This document shows, piece by piece, positions 34,691 to 47,900 of a DNA stretch of 64,000 nucleotides. The stretch's first letter is position 1; the number at the start of each line of letters is the position of its first letter. The notes beneath the pieces are model-generated. The model had not been told where the DNA came from and searched no databases. It was given only the letters and a program-made list of their open reading frames with translations. This DNA comes from Thelonectria olida (taxonomy: Eukaryota > Ascomycota > Sordariomycetes > Hypocreales > Nectriaceae). Both the position numbers and the translations under genes were made by a program. The stretch covers positions 1-64,000 of the forward strand of contig JAGPYM010000021.1 in the NCBI GenBank assembly GCA_020736575.1. The letters run 5' to 3'.

Positions 34691-37464
34691 ATGGACCAGT
34701 CGACTCTCGGCCCCGCGCCGAATGTGTCCGCGGGATCCGACGACCCTTTACGCAGAGCTGTGAGTTCATCCCGAACCACTTGTCGTAACAAAAATCCCGA
34801 CGTGGCTTGACCATCTCGGTTTCGCTTTCGACGTGCATTTCGCAGCATTACTCCTGTCTCAGCTGCTGTTGGTCAATGACCGAGGGTCGCCTGATATCCC
34901 CTTCAGAACCGTCACTTACACCGCTCACCAGCATAAAACATAGCTAACATGTCTCTCTTATTGTGATTTATAGTGTGATCAGTGTCGCTTGCGCAAGGTG
35001 AGATCCTTCACTCACGCCCCTCATACCACCTAGCCCTGTATCAAAGACCACCGTAGTCACCGCCGACCGCACAAAAACGAATGGAACTAGATTGAGAGAC
35101 CATCATGATAACCCCTGGCCGTACAGATTCGCTGCGACAAAGAAGTCCCCTGCTCCAACTGCCGCGTCGCCAAGCGATCATGCACTTCAACCGGTGTTGG
35201 CCAGAGATCAAAGGAGCCTCGGCAGCGAGTCCTCATCTCATCACAATAGTCCGTGTACCCTCCCATCACTCCTCCTGCCTTGCCCCTCCTCTCCCATATC
35301 CAATCAGGACCCTGGGCTGGGACTAACAACGTGCCACCCGCAGTGAAAGGAAGATTGATCAGATCGAGATCCGGCTAGCCAACATCGAGACCCTGCTCAG
35401 AGATCTCTCCAACCGCTCCAGTACCACTCCAGACAGCAGCCATCGCCTGTTCACTCCCCAGCCCGGCCCCAGCATCCCCACGGTTCCTGGTTCGACCATT
35501 GCCGGCGATAGCTCCGACAGCGAATCCGCTTTTGGCGGCGACGCCACTCTTGCTGCCCACACAACCTTTGCCAGCGAATTCCTGGAGCACGCCGTCGAGC
35601 GGACCTCGTTGCATGATGTGAACCCCAAGATGCGAGAGGCCCTAGCCAACCTTAGACACCTTGTCGAGCTGCAGAACCGTCAGTCCATCAGCCATGGGCC
35701 TCGCTTCCCCCTCCAGCAGGCCATGCCCCCAGGTGGCCTTGCTCAACTTCGTATGCCTCCCATGGAAGTCGTAGTAAATCTCCTTAAGAAAATCAGAGGT
35801 AAGTAGGTTGTCCCTCATTACGGGTCGGTGCTCATGGTCCATCCAGCTGCTCCTCCATGCCTCTTCACATTTGTCTGCTACTTCGTTGGAGTTGCAGACT
35901 TCTCGGGCCTTTGTCGAATGGTCTATTTCCCCACCGAAGACTTCTCCGACTCAACCTTCATCATAGTCAACGCCGGCCTCTATTACATGTTTCTCGAGCA
36001 ACACTCGTTCGCCCAGGACAAGGCCACCAAGGAAGAGTATGAGCCGTATATCCAGATATGTCGAATCAATCTCGAGACCGCCCTAGCCAACATGTCTTTA
36101 TTCGTATCCACCAAGATTGAAACAGTTCAAGCGCTTCTATTAGGGGTGTGTACCTGAGAATCCCTTTCGCGTTGCCAATAACAGTGCTGACTAACATGGC
36201 CCAGACCTTGTACGCCATCGACGTCTCCAGACCATCACTCGCGTGGCATCTGAACAGTGCAGCAGCTGAAGTCTGCCTGACGGCTGGATTTCACCGAAAA
36301 AGCACCTGCAAATCAGACCCAGAGGTATACAGGGTCAGGTCAGGTTTGTTTTGGTACATATACACCACGGATAGAGCGCTCGCTTTGCGGTTAGGACGCG
36401 CACCAGTCATCCAGGACTGGGACATTGACATCCCTCGATCCTTTAGCTTTGATGGCATCATGAGCACGGAGACAACAGGCATTGCCCTCATGTGGCTCAA
36501 TTCCGCGACCCTCCAAGGCCAAATCTATGAGCAGCTGTTGGTCCCCCAAGCCTAGTCCAGCTACCAGATGAGGTCGCTGACAATGCAACAGATATAGCCC
36601 AGATGCCCTAGCACGGTCACAGGCAGAACTTGCCGACCGAGCTCGCGAGCTCGCAAAACAGTGTCGCCAAGTAGAAATGGAGGCGACTGAGACGCGCCAA
36701 ATAGCCATCGCCTCGCTCGAGAGAATGAGCGTATCCCATCTGGTCGATATCCATGTCAAGGGTGACGAGGTACAACTATTATCGACAATGACACTCGTAT
36801 ACCGGGCCATCCCAGCTCCAGAAGGGTCTATCAGTCGGTTCTGCAACGAGTGCGTCGAGGTAGCGCGTCGAGCGATGCACAAACATTTGGCCTGCATGGA
36901 ACTCGTTCGACGAGATACCCATGCCAAGGCCATATACCTCCACTGGTATGTTCTGGGTGTCTTGGGCCTGATCTGCTTTAGCGCCCGCTAACTGTCGCTG
37001 CTAGGAACCTGTTGTTGACGCCCTTTACTCCCATCTCCGTCATATTCTGCTATGTCATTGAGACCTCATCGCAACCAGACTTGCAGCTTCTTGGAGACTT
37101 CACCACGTCCCTCGAAACGGCCATTGACTATTCCGAGGTAATGAGGAAACTATGGCGCCTATGCAGCGTGATGACCCAGGTTGCCACGCTGTACGTCGAG
37201 GCAAAATCGCAGAAGCAAGAGGATCAGACCATGGCCCCCATCGGAGATGAGTTTGACATGTATCTAAGCCAACTGGGCTTCATGCCGACCGATGACCAGA
37301 CAGCCATGAACCCTCTCGGACAGGCCAACAGTGCTGCGGCAGGGAATACGCAAGTGGCCCAGATGGCCGACTGGTTTTCCGGAAGCCGAAACTTGATGGG
37401 ACTGTTGGAACAGGACATATCGCAAATAGGCGGGCCGCAGTGGCCACAGCCTGGCCCAATGTAG
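34691..37464 (+). CDS. Zn2Cys6 transcription factor with fungal MHR domain
   Basis: Eight exons (34691-34759, 34974-34997, 35127-35248, 35344-35798, 35847-36145, 36205-36536, 36592-36945, 37005-37464) encode 704 residues. The zinc cluster CDQCRLRKIRCDKEVPCSNC..C fits C-x2-C-x6-C-x5-C-x2-C-x6-C and is split by two introns. A coiled-coil dimerisation segment follows (YERKIDQIEIRLANIETLLR). The fungal-specific middle homology region includes TLYAIDVSRPSLAWHLNSAA and LFWYIYTTDRALALRLGRAP. It should be a nuclear DNA-binding regulator; target genes are unknown. It is divergent from the ABC transporter, a common regulator-target pairing. The 24-nt second exon encodes only CDQCRLRK. Confidence 0.9.
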
Positions 37465-37540
37465 AATAGGGATGAGACGTAATGATAGAATAATAAGAGC
37501 TCCTCCAGGAAATACCCCCTACCCACCTCAAGTCGTCGTC

Positions 37541-38093
37541 TCAGTCCGTGGGGAATCTCGGGTCGTAGACTTCGTAGCCTTCGTCTTCAGTATCGCTCTC
37601 CGCAGACAAGTTCTTGCTCAAGGCAGGGTTCACGGCAGGAGGCTCAGGGGCGCTGGTCGGTTTGGCAGCCTTCTCTGGGGTGGCAGCAGTAGCTTCGATA
37701 GGAGTAAAGGCAGACTTAAATCCGCTCTTCTTGAAGCCTCCCTTCTTGAATCCTCCCCCTGCGGAATTGGTAGCTTCCTGTCCGGGAAGCTTGATGCTGA
37801 CCATGCCATCTGCTTTCGCCTCTGCCTTGCGAGCACGAGAGCCAGCGTTGGGGTCGCGAACCATGGCCTTCATGTCCTTGAGACGCTGCTTGTGGCTATG
37901 GTCATAGCTGCTGAGGTGGGCTTCATAGTCGTTCATGCGTGAGTAGCCCTTGGAACAGAGGTTGCAATAGAATGACTTTTGGGCCTCTCGAGCAGAGGAG
38001 GTCTGCGCCGGAGGCAATGTTTGATGTCGCTGAGCAAGTCAGTATGAATAAGTAGACGTGGCTTTTAGAAAATATGAAGCTTACTGGAGGCAT
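37541..38093 (-). CDS. Small C2H2 zinc-finger protein
   Basis: Two exons (38093-38085 and 38029-37541) encode 165 residues. The first coding exon is only nine bases (MPP) and the second begins RHQTLPPAQ. A single C2H2 finger follows (YCNLCSKGYSRMNDYEAHLSSYDHSHKQR), with a finger-to-basic-helix continuation LKDMKAM that is conserved in fungal homologues. The tail has GGGFKKGGFKKSGFKS and an acidic end. Such fingers usually bind RNA or protein and are often splicing-related; the role is not established. Its stop codon lies just 76 bp from that of the Zn2Cys6 gene. Confidence 0.85.
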
Positions 38094-38526
38094 TGTTGCG
38101 AGGGTTAAAGATACGACCGTGGATCGAGACCGTGCTGGATGATGAGAACAAGGTTGAAGATCGGAGCCCTGAGCGGGACGAGTACCAACTACCTAGTCAC
38201 TTACCCTGGAGCTCTGTCGGATCTAGGCGAAATTAGGCTAGAGAGGGGAACTTCACAGGGGTCCATCACGCTACCCAATCGATTCCGAGCGGGTTTTGCT
38301 GACCTGTGGCCTTGCAGCGATAAACGTCACTTTTCGCCAGAGGCCCGTTTTCTTTTTCTGGGGTCGTCGTCCAATTTGAGGTTCCCGTCACTTCAGAACA
38401 GGAATTGGAGCGTTGGGGCGCTAAATCCAACTCCATCCCCACCACTCCGTCCGTCCATTTCTGGTCTTGTGGCCTCGAAATCCTCCTTCGTCAATATTCC
38501 TTTGTCGAGGCAAACCACTTGCCACC
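38094..38526. promoter_or_regulatory. Divergent promoter of the C2H2 gene and mcp1
   Basis: 433 bp between two start codons, without a gene. The mcp1 start lies in a strong context (GCCACCATGG). Confidence 0.45.
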
Positions 38527-39645
38527 ATGGAGGCCGAAAAGTCGCCCACTCCCAATTCCTCACAGGAGAGCTTCATCCCGCTACTCCAGCTAGATCCTTC
38601 GCCCATCGACTCTCCCCCAGTTATCGTTGACGCAGATGACTTTCACAAGGACCTCGGCATCCCTCCTCGTGAAGACGATGCCAACGCCGACGGTATGGAC
38701 AACAGCGCACCAACGATAAAGGCCCCTTCAACGGGAGCCCCAGGTTTGAGTGCGAGCGCAAGTCTAGCTAGCTCAGCCTTGTCCGGAACCGCCACCGGTC
38801 CTGGTCTCATCTTCTACTGTTAGTACTCGTCATGACGTCGATGTTCTGGATCATTGCCGTCGCAATTGCAATTGATATACGGCTCAAGTGTCAACTAACT
38901 TCTATTAAAAGTGATGCGAGTTCAAAAGTTCTCGAGCTACGCCATGGGCCTCTTCACCTCGCTACACCTCGCCAACGTCTCGCTCATCCCCGCCGTAACT
39001 CGCTCCGTCCCCGGCTCCGAGACCTACCTCCTCATGACCCGCGAAATCTACCAGACCTCCCTCACCGAACCCATCCTTGTGGCTCTTCCCATTATAGCGC
39101 ATGTCGGTTCCGGAATTGCATTACGCCTGCTGAGAAGATCCCAAAATTTGCAGAGATACGGCGGCGCAACACCAGGAAGAACTTCACCGTGGCCGCCTTT
39201 GAGTTACATTTCGATATCAGGGTACGCTTTTACCGTCTTCTATTCAGCACATGTCTTCATGAATCGAATCCTACCTCTCCAAGTTGAGGGCGATAGCTCC
39301 AATATTGGCCTTGCATACGTCGCACACGGCTTCGCCAGACACCCGATTATTGCTCGATTTGCATATATTGGCCTCCTCGCTGTGGGCTGTGGCCATATGA
39401 TCTGGGGCCAGGCCAAGTGGCTAGGCATCGCACCGTCAACGAAAGAAGTTACAAGAACGGGAACAGTGGTAGTAGAAAAGAGAAAGAAGTACAGGAGAAG
39501 AAGATGGGCCGGGCTTCATGGTGCTTCTGCCGCATTTGCTGCACTGTGGGCCGTTGGCGGTCTGGCTGTAGTCGCAAGAGGAGGCTTGATGGACGGGTGG
39601 ATTGGTAAGGTATATGACGATATGTTTGAGGCAGTCGGACTATAA
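38527..39645 (+). CDS. mcp1: Mcp1-like mitochondrial membrane protein (MDM10-complementing protein 1)
   Basis: Two exons (38527-38818 and 38912-39645) encode 341 residues. A hydrophilic Ser/Pro-rich N-terminus of about 95 residues is followed by several hydrophobic segments: FSSYAMGLFTSLHLANVSLI, PILVALPIIAHVGSGIAL, LSYISISGYAFTVFYSAHVF, ARFAYIGLLAVGCGHMIWG and GLHGASAAFAALWAVGGLAVV. This layout and the SGYAF..FYSAHVF region fit the Mcp1 family. Yeast Mcp1 is an outer-membrane protein that, with Vps13, bypasses ERMES in lipid supply to mitochondria. The intron is positioned just before the first membrane helix. Confidence 0.8.
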
Positions 39646-40118
39646 AAATCAGGGAGGGAACAAGAAATGAGGGTGGCATTGTATGACGGAGTTGGATTTT
39701 GTTTATGGTTTCATCACGGGAAAGATTCTAAAGGAGTGTGGATTGTGGAAATACCCAGCTTTTTGGTTATGGGTTGAGATATAGAGCTATCATTATCAAC
39801 TAAAGAAGCACAAGGGGGCATCTACGCCGTGGTAGAAATGCGCATGTACATACGCCAAATACATAACAGACATTTCGACGCCGGTTGGTTAGACTTGAAC
39901 GCCATCGTTACTATGATCTCCCCTCTCCAGTCGCAAAACGAAGCTCGTTCAGTGTAGGGTAACCTAAGCGGATGACGCACCGCTCAACTACCACACCGAT
40001 CGCCACCGACATTTTCCCAATTACACCCACATTTACACCTTGAGCAGCGCAAGCTCTCAAATTATCCTCGGCTCTCACACAGGTCCTATCCTGCCCACAC
40101 TGACATGCCAGCTCCACC
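39646..40118. other. mcp1-F-box intergenic region
   Basis: 473 bp, containing the mcp1 3' UTR and the promoter of the F-box gene. Nothing else was recognised. Confidence 0.45.
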
Positions 40119-41915
40119 ATGACATTTAAACGCAAGCTCTCTGCTCGCGCAGACGAACCCGACCGTCATGACTTCTCACCGAAGCGTCTCCGGGCCTCCC
40201 CGCCGAACTCGGTGTCCGCTCGCCCACCAACTCATGATATCCTCTCCACGCTCTCCGACGAACTCCTCGTGCGAATTTTGTCCTCATTAAGCGAGGCGAA
40301 CCTTCTTGCCGTTGCCCCCGTGTCGCACCGTTTTCGTCGCCTTGCTGCCGACTCCCAACTTTGGCGGGCGCATTATTACACGCGCTTCGTTCTTCCACGG
40401 GCGTTGCGCATTCCTGGCTTTCGTCTCGGAGCTGGAACTGGGCCAGGGTCATCTGGTACTTCTGCGCCGAAGCTCCAGTACTCAGCGCGCCGGGCCGTAT
40501 GGGCGGATGGTGGCTGGGGTCGGAGGGGCGGTCTAGTCGATGTGCGAGACCAAACCGGGAGGGCGGAGAGCATCGATTGGAAGAAGCAGTACAAGCTACG
40601 ACACAACTGGGCGCGCGGGAAATGCGCTGTCGACGAGGTCAGCGTAAGAGACTCCTCCGAAGGCGCGGCAGGTCAACTGCGTACACTCGTCAAGGTTGTC
40701 GCGGGCATTGCCGTAACCGCCGACACTGCATCAGGACTGCGAGCCTGGGACCTACGAACCCGACAACCGATAGCGCAAGTAGAATTAGGTCAAGATGGCT
40801 CCGAAGAGGTAAATGCGCCGAGCTCCCTGGCAGTGGATGAGCAAGGGCATTCTGGCGACTTGGTGGACCTGGTGGTTGGCTTCACAGACGGAAGCTTCGG
40901 AATTTGGAGACTCGACATCAAACAGAGGAGCTTGACAAGAAGATATCGACACGAGAAAAGCATCAACGGGGAGCTTGTCGCAATGGCATACGGAAATCCT
41001 TATATAATGACGGCAACGAGTGCAGGTCTCATCTCTCTGTACACATTCAATCGACCTCCGGCGCAACCGCTCGACCAAACACCGAACGAGACCGAAACCG
41101 TCGACGAGATAGAAGAGACCAAGCCTCACGGCTCGGTTGGATTAGACACCGACCTTCCTCCTCCATACTTACTCACCTCACTAACATCTCACACTACTCG
41201 CCAACCCCTCGCCCTCTCCATCCGCCGAATGACCGCCTCCATCAGCGCATCAATCGCATACACTTTCTCCAGCCTTGCCGGCTGGTGCATCGGCGTCCAA
41301 GACATTCACATTCAGCCTTCCCCCTCAGGCACCGATACACTATCCTCCCGCCTCGCATACACCCTCCCCATCAATATAGGCGGCCGCCGAAACCCCAGCA
41401 CTAGCGATACCTCGCCACCATTGCCTCCAGATGACTCACAACCCTGTCCAACGACGCTCTGCTACAACCACCCGTATCTCCTCGCCACACTCCCCGACAA
41501 CACGCTCATCCTCCATCTGTGCACATCAACAGCCTCCTCCCTCAGCCTCTCCCCAGGAATCCGCCTCTGGGGCCATACGTCAGGCATATCCGACGCCGAG
41601 ATCACGCCGCGGGGCAAAGCCGTGAGCATCAGCACGCGGGGCGACGAGATGCGTGTGTGGGAGCTCGAAGGCCGCGTGGGAGGCAGCAGCATTGAAGTGC
41701 GGCCTAGGCAACCAGCCGATGACGCGGACTACGAGGATGGGGACATTGCAGAAGGAGGCAACGACAACAGTTCCAGCAAAGCGCAAACACCCCAATTGCA
41801 TGTCCCCGAGTGGGAGGACCGTCGGAACTGGGTTGGTTTCGATGATGAGATGGTCATTGTGCTCAAGGAGGCGCGAGATGGACGAGAGAGCTTGATGGTC
41901 TACGACTTTACATAA
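40119..41915 (+). CDS. F-box protein with WD/beta-propeller-like region
   Basis: A single exon encodes 598 residues. The F-box occurs at about residues 42-90 (ILSTLSDELLVRILSSLSEA ... VSHRFRRLAADSQLWRAHYY). It is followed by a basic helical stretch typical of Pof10/Ufo1-like proteins, and by repeats that look like degenerate WD units (GLRAWDLRTRQPIAQ, GSFGIWRLD, GLISLYTFNR, LILHLCTS, GDEMRVWELEG). F-box proteins bind Skp1 and bring substrates to SCF ubiquitin ligases; this substrate is unknown. Two acidic or Ser/Pro-rich loops separate the repeats. It is intronless, unlike nearly all its neighbours. Confidence 0.85.
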   Translation: MTFKRKLSARADEPDRHDFSPKRLRASPPNSVSARPPTHDILSTLSDELLVRILSSLSEANLLAVAPVSHRFRRLAADSQLWRAHYYTRFVLPRALRIPGFRLGAGTGPGSSGTSAPKLQYSARRAVWADGGWGRRGGLVDVRDQTGRAESIDWKKQYKLRHNWARGKCAVDEVSVRDSSEGAAGQLRTLVKVVAGIAVTADTASGLRAWDLRTRQPIAQVELGQDGSEEVNAPSSLAVDEQGHSGDLVDLVVGFTDGSFGIWRLDIKQRSLTRRYRHEKSINGELVAMAYGNPYIMTATSAGLISLYTFNRPPAQPLDQTPNETETVDEIEETKPHGSVGLDTDLPPPYLLTSLTSHTTRQPLALSIRRMTASISASIAYTFSSLAGWCIGVQDIHIQPSPSGTDTLSSRLAYTLPINIGGRRNPSTSDTSPPLPPDDSQPCPTTLCYNHPYLLATLPDNTLILHLCTSTASSLSLSPGIRLWGHTSGISDAEITPRGKAVSISTRGDEMRVWELEGRVGGSSIEVRPRQPADDADYEDGDIAEGGNDNSSSKAQTPQLHVPEWEDRRNWVGFDDEMVIVLKEARDGRESLMVYDFT

Positions 41916-44900
41916 CGGTCGCCATGACAGTATCACATTGGAGTTCTTTACGAGCGCTCAACCCTGCTAATGAGTTCGATCGCCACACAGTCACGATCGG
42001 CCAAAGCAGCCGAGTCTATTCTCGGGACGTCGTACCAGCGCCATTCTCCACAAACCGACATGCCGTGAAGAGCAGTGCCTCCTCGGATCGAACTCCCGGG
42101 CGTCTCATACGATCTGGAAAGAACGCGATACAGCAAGATAACTATACGAGCTTCTTCGTATAAATTCACGAAGGGGATGATGAGTGCTGGACAGTATCAA
42201 CACCTGCCAAAGCCACTTACAATGCAGCTCTAGGTGAAAACACTCTAAACTAAGCCAAGGCTGTGCCACCTCGCGCTTTTTGTTAGCATCTGGCAGCCTA
42301 GGTCCAGAGCTAGGCATCCCGGAACCACTGGCAAATAATGGCTCGACTTCAACGCCACGCCGAAGCAGGACTGACGTTGCCTGACAATTACCAATGCTCA
42401 ATGCTCAGACATTAGCACAGACACCAAGACGGGTTGAACAATGATAAAAAGGTTGATATCTTAGTTGCCCTGTGTGAAGGCATACCCTTGCGCAAGGCGG
42501 CCATCAATGGAATGCCAGAACGCAGTAGCGCACGCCACAACTTGGAACATATTTTGTAACAGGGTCCGCCCCAAGTGACTGGTCATACTTGACAACAGAC
42601 GGCTGAGGCAACTGGCATGCATTTCCCATCGACGATTGACCTGGCTAGAGGTATAGCAAATAATGTTACGGTTATAGACTGAAGCAGACTGAGCGATACA
42701 GGTCAAGTGAGGCCCAACGCTAGTACGACAAGGCAAATCGCTTGTTGCGCGCATGCCCAATGTCATTGCACCTAATTAGGAATTGCCTCTCAGCCTCAAC
42801 TAGCTCTGCCCGAAGTTGAAAGGAACAGGCGCCTGGGGCTGACTTGGCGCAAACTGGCGCAAAGAGCACTTGATAGAAATGCAACTCTGTACGAAGAAGG
42901 AATGACGCGAACATCGAGGCAAAATTCAATGCCGAAGGCTCAGCTCCATGTGGTGCGCCAGGTTCCGAAGAAGAGTGACACCATATCCCCACCTCTGAGG
43001 CCCAACATCCTGCAACAAGAGCCAGACTCGAATGATGGAGACATGAAACAATTTCCGTTGAGTCAGATTCTGGAGACTTGTCGACCTGCCCTGGCCAGGG
43101 GACACGAGAGCCGCTGGGTAGAGATGGAGGGGTGGCACTTGGGCCCGCGAGATTGCAACTTATGCAGCTGGATCCACGGCATCATGTTTAGGTGTCGTAC
43201 GGACAGCACATTGATTTACCCTCAGCCACCAAAATGGAACGAGGCAGGAGAGGGGAGGAAAGGAGGGTCATGCCCTATTTCCGTGCTCATCTCGAGAAAC
43301 CGGCTGCCTGCTTTGACGAGCAAGAAACGTGGATGAATACCAAGCAATGAATACTCAGCGGGGTTACTGTGAGACCCAAGGAGGGGACGACACGCGCCGA
43401 GGACGACCCTTTGGCTACGTCAGACTTACAGACGAATTGAATTGATTAAGCCCAGAGCGCTGCCATTTCGCGGCACTTTGCACTGGTGGTGCGCCTCTTA
43501 AGATGCGCCATGTGTGGTGCTGGCGCTTGACCGCCTTGCTAGAGCTGCCACTTTGCTGCCACTTTGCGAGGGACTCACCGTCTCTTGGGGGCCATTGATG
43601 ATCCATTGGCAACTAGACGCACGTTGCTCGAGTACATGCGCTGCTTTGCTTGCTCGCGACTGTCTCGGCCCCTCATGGTTACCCCTCGATCCCCCAGCTC
43701 GGCACCAGAGGCACGACTCTTCCTCGCAGCTCCCGACAGCCAGGGCTCCAACATTAGGCTCGGGCGGTGGGGCCGTCCGTTATGGATCTGCTCCGACGAG
43801 TGGAGTAGCATGGTGCCAGCCCGAGAGGAGTGACGCTATCATGCCATGTTGATACCAATGGTGTTGTTGTTATGCACATACAGATGTGAAAGAGGCTGCA
43901 TCGTGGATTGCTCAATTCTGGGCGAGGACCATTCAGCTGAAGCGGTGGGCATTGACACTCGGTCCACACGCACTGAGCAACTTGTCCCTTTTGTTGAATG
44001 TATCATTTGTCGTTTCCGAGTAAGATCCGTGGCGGGCCGAATGTAGCCGGAGCGGTGGAAGATTCGAACTACCTCTGGAGGTTATTGACTAGGTGGAAAG
44101 TAGGCCGATGATCGGATCTGTGAAGCCAATTCCTCGGGAAAGGGGAGAGTTTGGAGGTTTCGGGCGACGGCGTGGCACTTGAGGGCGATGCAAGATGTCG
44201 TGATTCGCTGGTGAAGGCGTTGGTGAAGGCGCTTGCGCTTGACCGGTGTTGGATGTCCGGCGGTAGATGTGCGATGTTGCCATTGCCTCTGTTGGATTGT
44301 TGAATCGTGTGTGGTGGATGGATGTTGGTGGATCGTTGGAGTTGATGGGATTTCAAATCAAAGTGAGGGGAAGCCAATTGAGAAGGATTCCGAGCAAGAA
44401 GGACCATGAGAGAACCCTCCTGCCTTCCTTGGCAGATTGAATTCAGAGGAGAGCTGAACAGACTCGATCGAGAGATGCAGGAGCACACTGTCCGTAGTTG
44501 TATTTACCATAGGCCACGAGGGAGTGAGGAAGGTAGGAGGGGAAGCATGATTGTATGCTCGGAATGGAAGGAGGGGTGATAAGCGATAAGGGAGTCAACC
44601 TCAACTCGTCCCCCAATTCCCACCGTTGCAACAACACTTGACAGAATAGCACTAAGAGCTAATTGAACAATTGCAATCAATTGCAGTCGCCCGAATGTAT
44701 AAGACGCGAGATTTTCAAGGCACACCTCAATGGCTCGAGCTTCGGTGCACCATCGCCGACGCGCCCATGTCCACCAATATTACGGCCGCCGTGTTTGTCG
44801 CGGGGTTCTCACCAACACGGCAAGCGTCGAACTTCAGCGCCGCCAAGCCCAAGCCGACGCTGCTGGAGCGGATTACGGCATGACGTCTTGCACAGGGCAT

Positions 44901-47900
44901 CCGGCATATTTTCTGGTCCTCCTGCCGTCCGTCCACTGTCGGAAGAGGACGCATGGCTGGTTGATGCATTGGACGTGTGTTCAGTGCGGGTGGGCGAGGT
45001 GCTCCCTGTTCGTTGCCTGAGTGGGAGTGAAGAATGCCTGGCGCGTTCAACCAAGCAAGTCACGCAGGTTGACAGGGCACAGCGGAGAGGTGTCTCAGAC
45101 GCCTTCCTGCCACCGTTATCAACGATATGTGTGGAAGTGAAGAGTACAGAATAAGCAACGTGACAAGAACCGATCCCGATTGTTACTCCACTGACGTAAT
45201 CTTTCCCCGCGACCTCACATGTTCACCATTCCCTCAGAGCCAGGGCTGCTGATAGTATTCGCAATGGCCTCTCTCATCCAGTTCTTACAAACCAACCTCC
45301 TGGCAAGATCTACCAATGGCACTAGGTAGAGGCTCAGACTCAAATGTTTCAGACCAAGGCGGTCAACTGACAGGCTTCAGTGTCACCCGTCACCGTCACG
45401 CCTCAGACACTTCTGGGCCCGTTGTCCTACCCACCAGCCAGCCAGGCATTTCCCCCTCCACACCACTTACTTGATGGAGGGTGCGCGAGAGCGGGCCGTT
45501 TCACAAGGCAAAGGAAAGGGGAACTTCCGAATGAGAGGCCGAAGTACTTTCTCCGTCCTTCTGCCGTCAAGCAAGCGGGAACATGGCCCACACACCCGCT
45601 CTCAAAGGCCTCCCATCATTCTGGTGGTGGGATGAAGAGGAGGGGTCGAAGGCTTCATGCCTTGGCACGATACTCTGCACGTGTGGGAGGATAGGGTAGA
45701 CGCGATACCGTGTCTCACAGTACCTGCTGATAAGACTCAGACTAGGAGCGATAACTAGCAATCGATGAAGCGTCGGGGGTCATGCGCTCCTTGGGTGCTC
45801 ACCCTCCAATCCAGTAGGATGAAGCCTGACTCTTGAACGTGGGATGAAATTATCGGGAGGGGCGTGTGTGTTGATAAAAGAACAGTAAAGGCGGAGTCAT
45901 GATTCAACAACAAGAGTGAGAACGAGCTCGACAGGCTGCTGGAATCCCACCCAAAAGACCTTCCGGAGCAACAACACCACTTCCAAGGCATCGGCTTACA
46001 CGCAGGAGTTAGATATCCGACCCGTCAATGGGGCTGTCGGAACGGTGGACTCTTCTGGATGCGTTGTTCACCGTAATGCTAACCCCTGCACGTTACAGTA
46101 CCAAACGGCAGGCATTTCTTCGTTTGCTTTTTTTACATGCAAGTTGTTGTTCATTTTCCCAGGATGCGTACTCCAATATGTGCGCTGCAGTGTGGACGGG
46201 CTGTCCTGCATGGTGATGCGATGGCTTGTGCCTCGTGTGAAGGGGGCACAGAAATGGATGCGATCGAGAATCTAGAATCCGGTCTCATCCACAGTTTCGG
46301 CAGGTTGTTCGGAGCAATGATCCTTGGAAGTCCGTTTACTGCTTCCTCGAAAGGGAATAGTAGAAACTGATTCGCATGCTGATGCGATCTTTGACACAAG
46401 CTTTTGTCTCTCCCTTCCCCTCTTCTTACATGTACGGGCATTTCTTGGACGTTGCTGCGTATGTCTCGGTTTCCTTGTCCGCGCGCGTCGGATTCCCCGG
46501 ACATTGGGACTCGGACCAAGTCAATTGACGATCCGCGTCCTCCGCGCTGCGGGTAAACTCCGCTCAACTCCGAAGTGGCGCGGACAATTCGAAGTAGGGA
46601 GCGTGTGGAGGGCGAATTGATTGCATTGCCATTGAGACAAGTTGCGCCGGACAACGAATTGCGACGCAAGCAAGGGGCGACAGAGGAGGAGGGAGGAGGC
46701 GACCCGTTTGCGCAACAAAGATGCGATAGGATGCCAGGTCATACTGGACCCTCCAATTGAGAACAGCGAATCTAATGCGCCAGTCAGTGCTTGTTTGCAT
46801 CTTTTTTTTTTCCCTCTCCTGCTTGCAAAGTTACATTGTCTTCCCCCCCTTTTTTGCTTCTTCACATTCTACTTCTTTCCATTGATCAATGCATGGAAGA
46901 TTTGTAGGAGAATAAGCCCACGCCACTTCCGAATCCCTCGTCCTTGACCGCAGAGCAGAAGGCAACATGCTCGTGTCATGGTTAAGGCCAGGATGACGTT
47001 GGCTGGCAATTGGCAAATGGGCGACATGGAAGGGACGTGGAGTAATTGAGTTAAAGCCCTGGGCGGATTTGGCATTTCCTTATCGATAGCCCACTCTTTC
47101 CCTTCTTCCCTCCCACGCTCCTTACTCAACTTGGCTGTGTCCCACGCCACACCCTCCCCTTGTCAGCCGTGCCTGCCACCCCAGCCTGGCCCTTGTGGAT
47201 CCCCATTTAGGCCTAAATAGGTCCACCCATGAACAGCAACTAATCCGTTGGTGGCATGGTGTTTGGTCTTGTTTTGGGCGTCGAGTGGGCGTCGCACTTC
47301 CCCTGTGACTCACATTGCGCTTGACGTGGGGAGAAGACGACGTGGAAGCGTTGTCAACGAGAGAAGGCCAAGAAGCGAGCAACGGAGTGAGGGGGAAAAG
47401 GAACAGGGTTCCAATGGACAGCCAGGAAAACCCTCCTTTCCACACCGAGCAACACGATGCAATTTTGGAATCTCCCAAGCGGAGGCGAACAAACATTGGA
47501 CATGTCGGAAACCCTGGCCATCAAACAAAGACCCTGACCTGATGTGATCTGATCTGATGTGATGAGCCCTGGGCAATCGTCCCTTTCCACCCCGGAGGCC
47601 TGCCGCTGCTGAGCCCAGGGCAGCAACCAGTCACGCGGGGGCAGCTTGCAAATCGAAAGACGGGTGGGAGATGAGATGATGGCAGGCATGGGGGAGGCGA
47701 AAGGAAGCTCGAGACGGACGGAACGATGGGACGAACAGGTTTCGGGCGGATTTCTTTTTAATTTTCATTTTCAAGGGACCAACATGCATTCCAGGGATGT
47801 TCAGACAGACGGGCCTTCTCTAATGACAGTTCAATGAAGGGCCGGAGAAGATGGAAGCCAGCCAGCCGACTGTGACCTCTCCATTCTCACCCACGTTTTT

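Noticed and set aside
42902..43336. 144-codon plus-strand frame in the long gap
   Set aside because: No recognisable family or domain and irregular composition; of a length expected by chance in balanced DNA.
44055..44075. GATTCGAACTACC, similar to a tRNA B box
   Set aside because: No A box or cloverleaf could be built around it; no tRNA gene is supported anywhere in the window.
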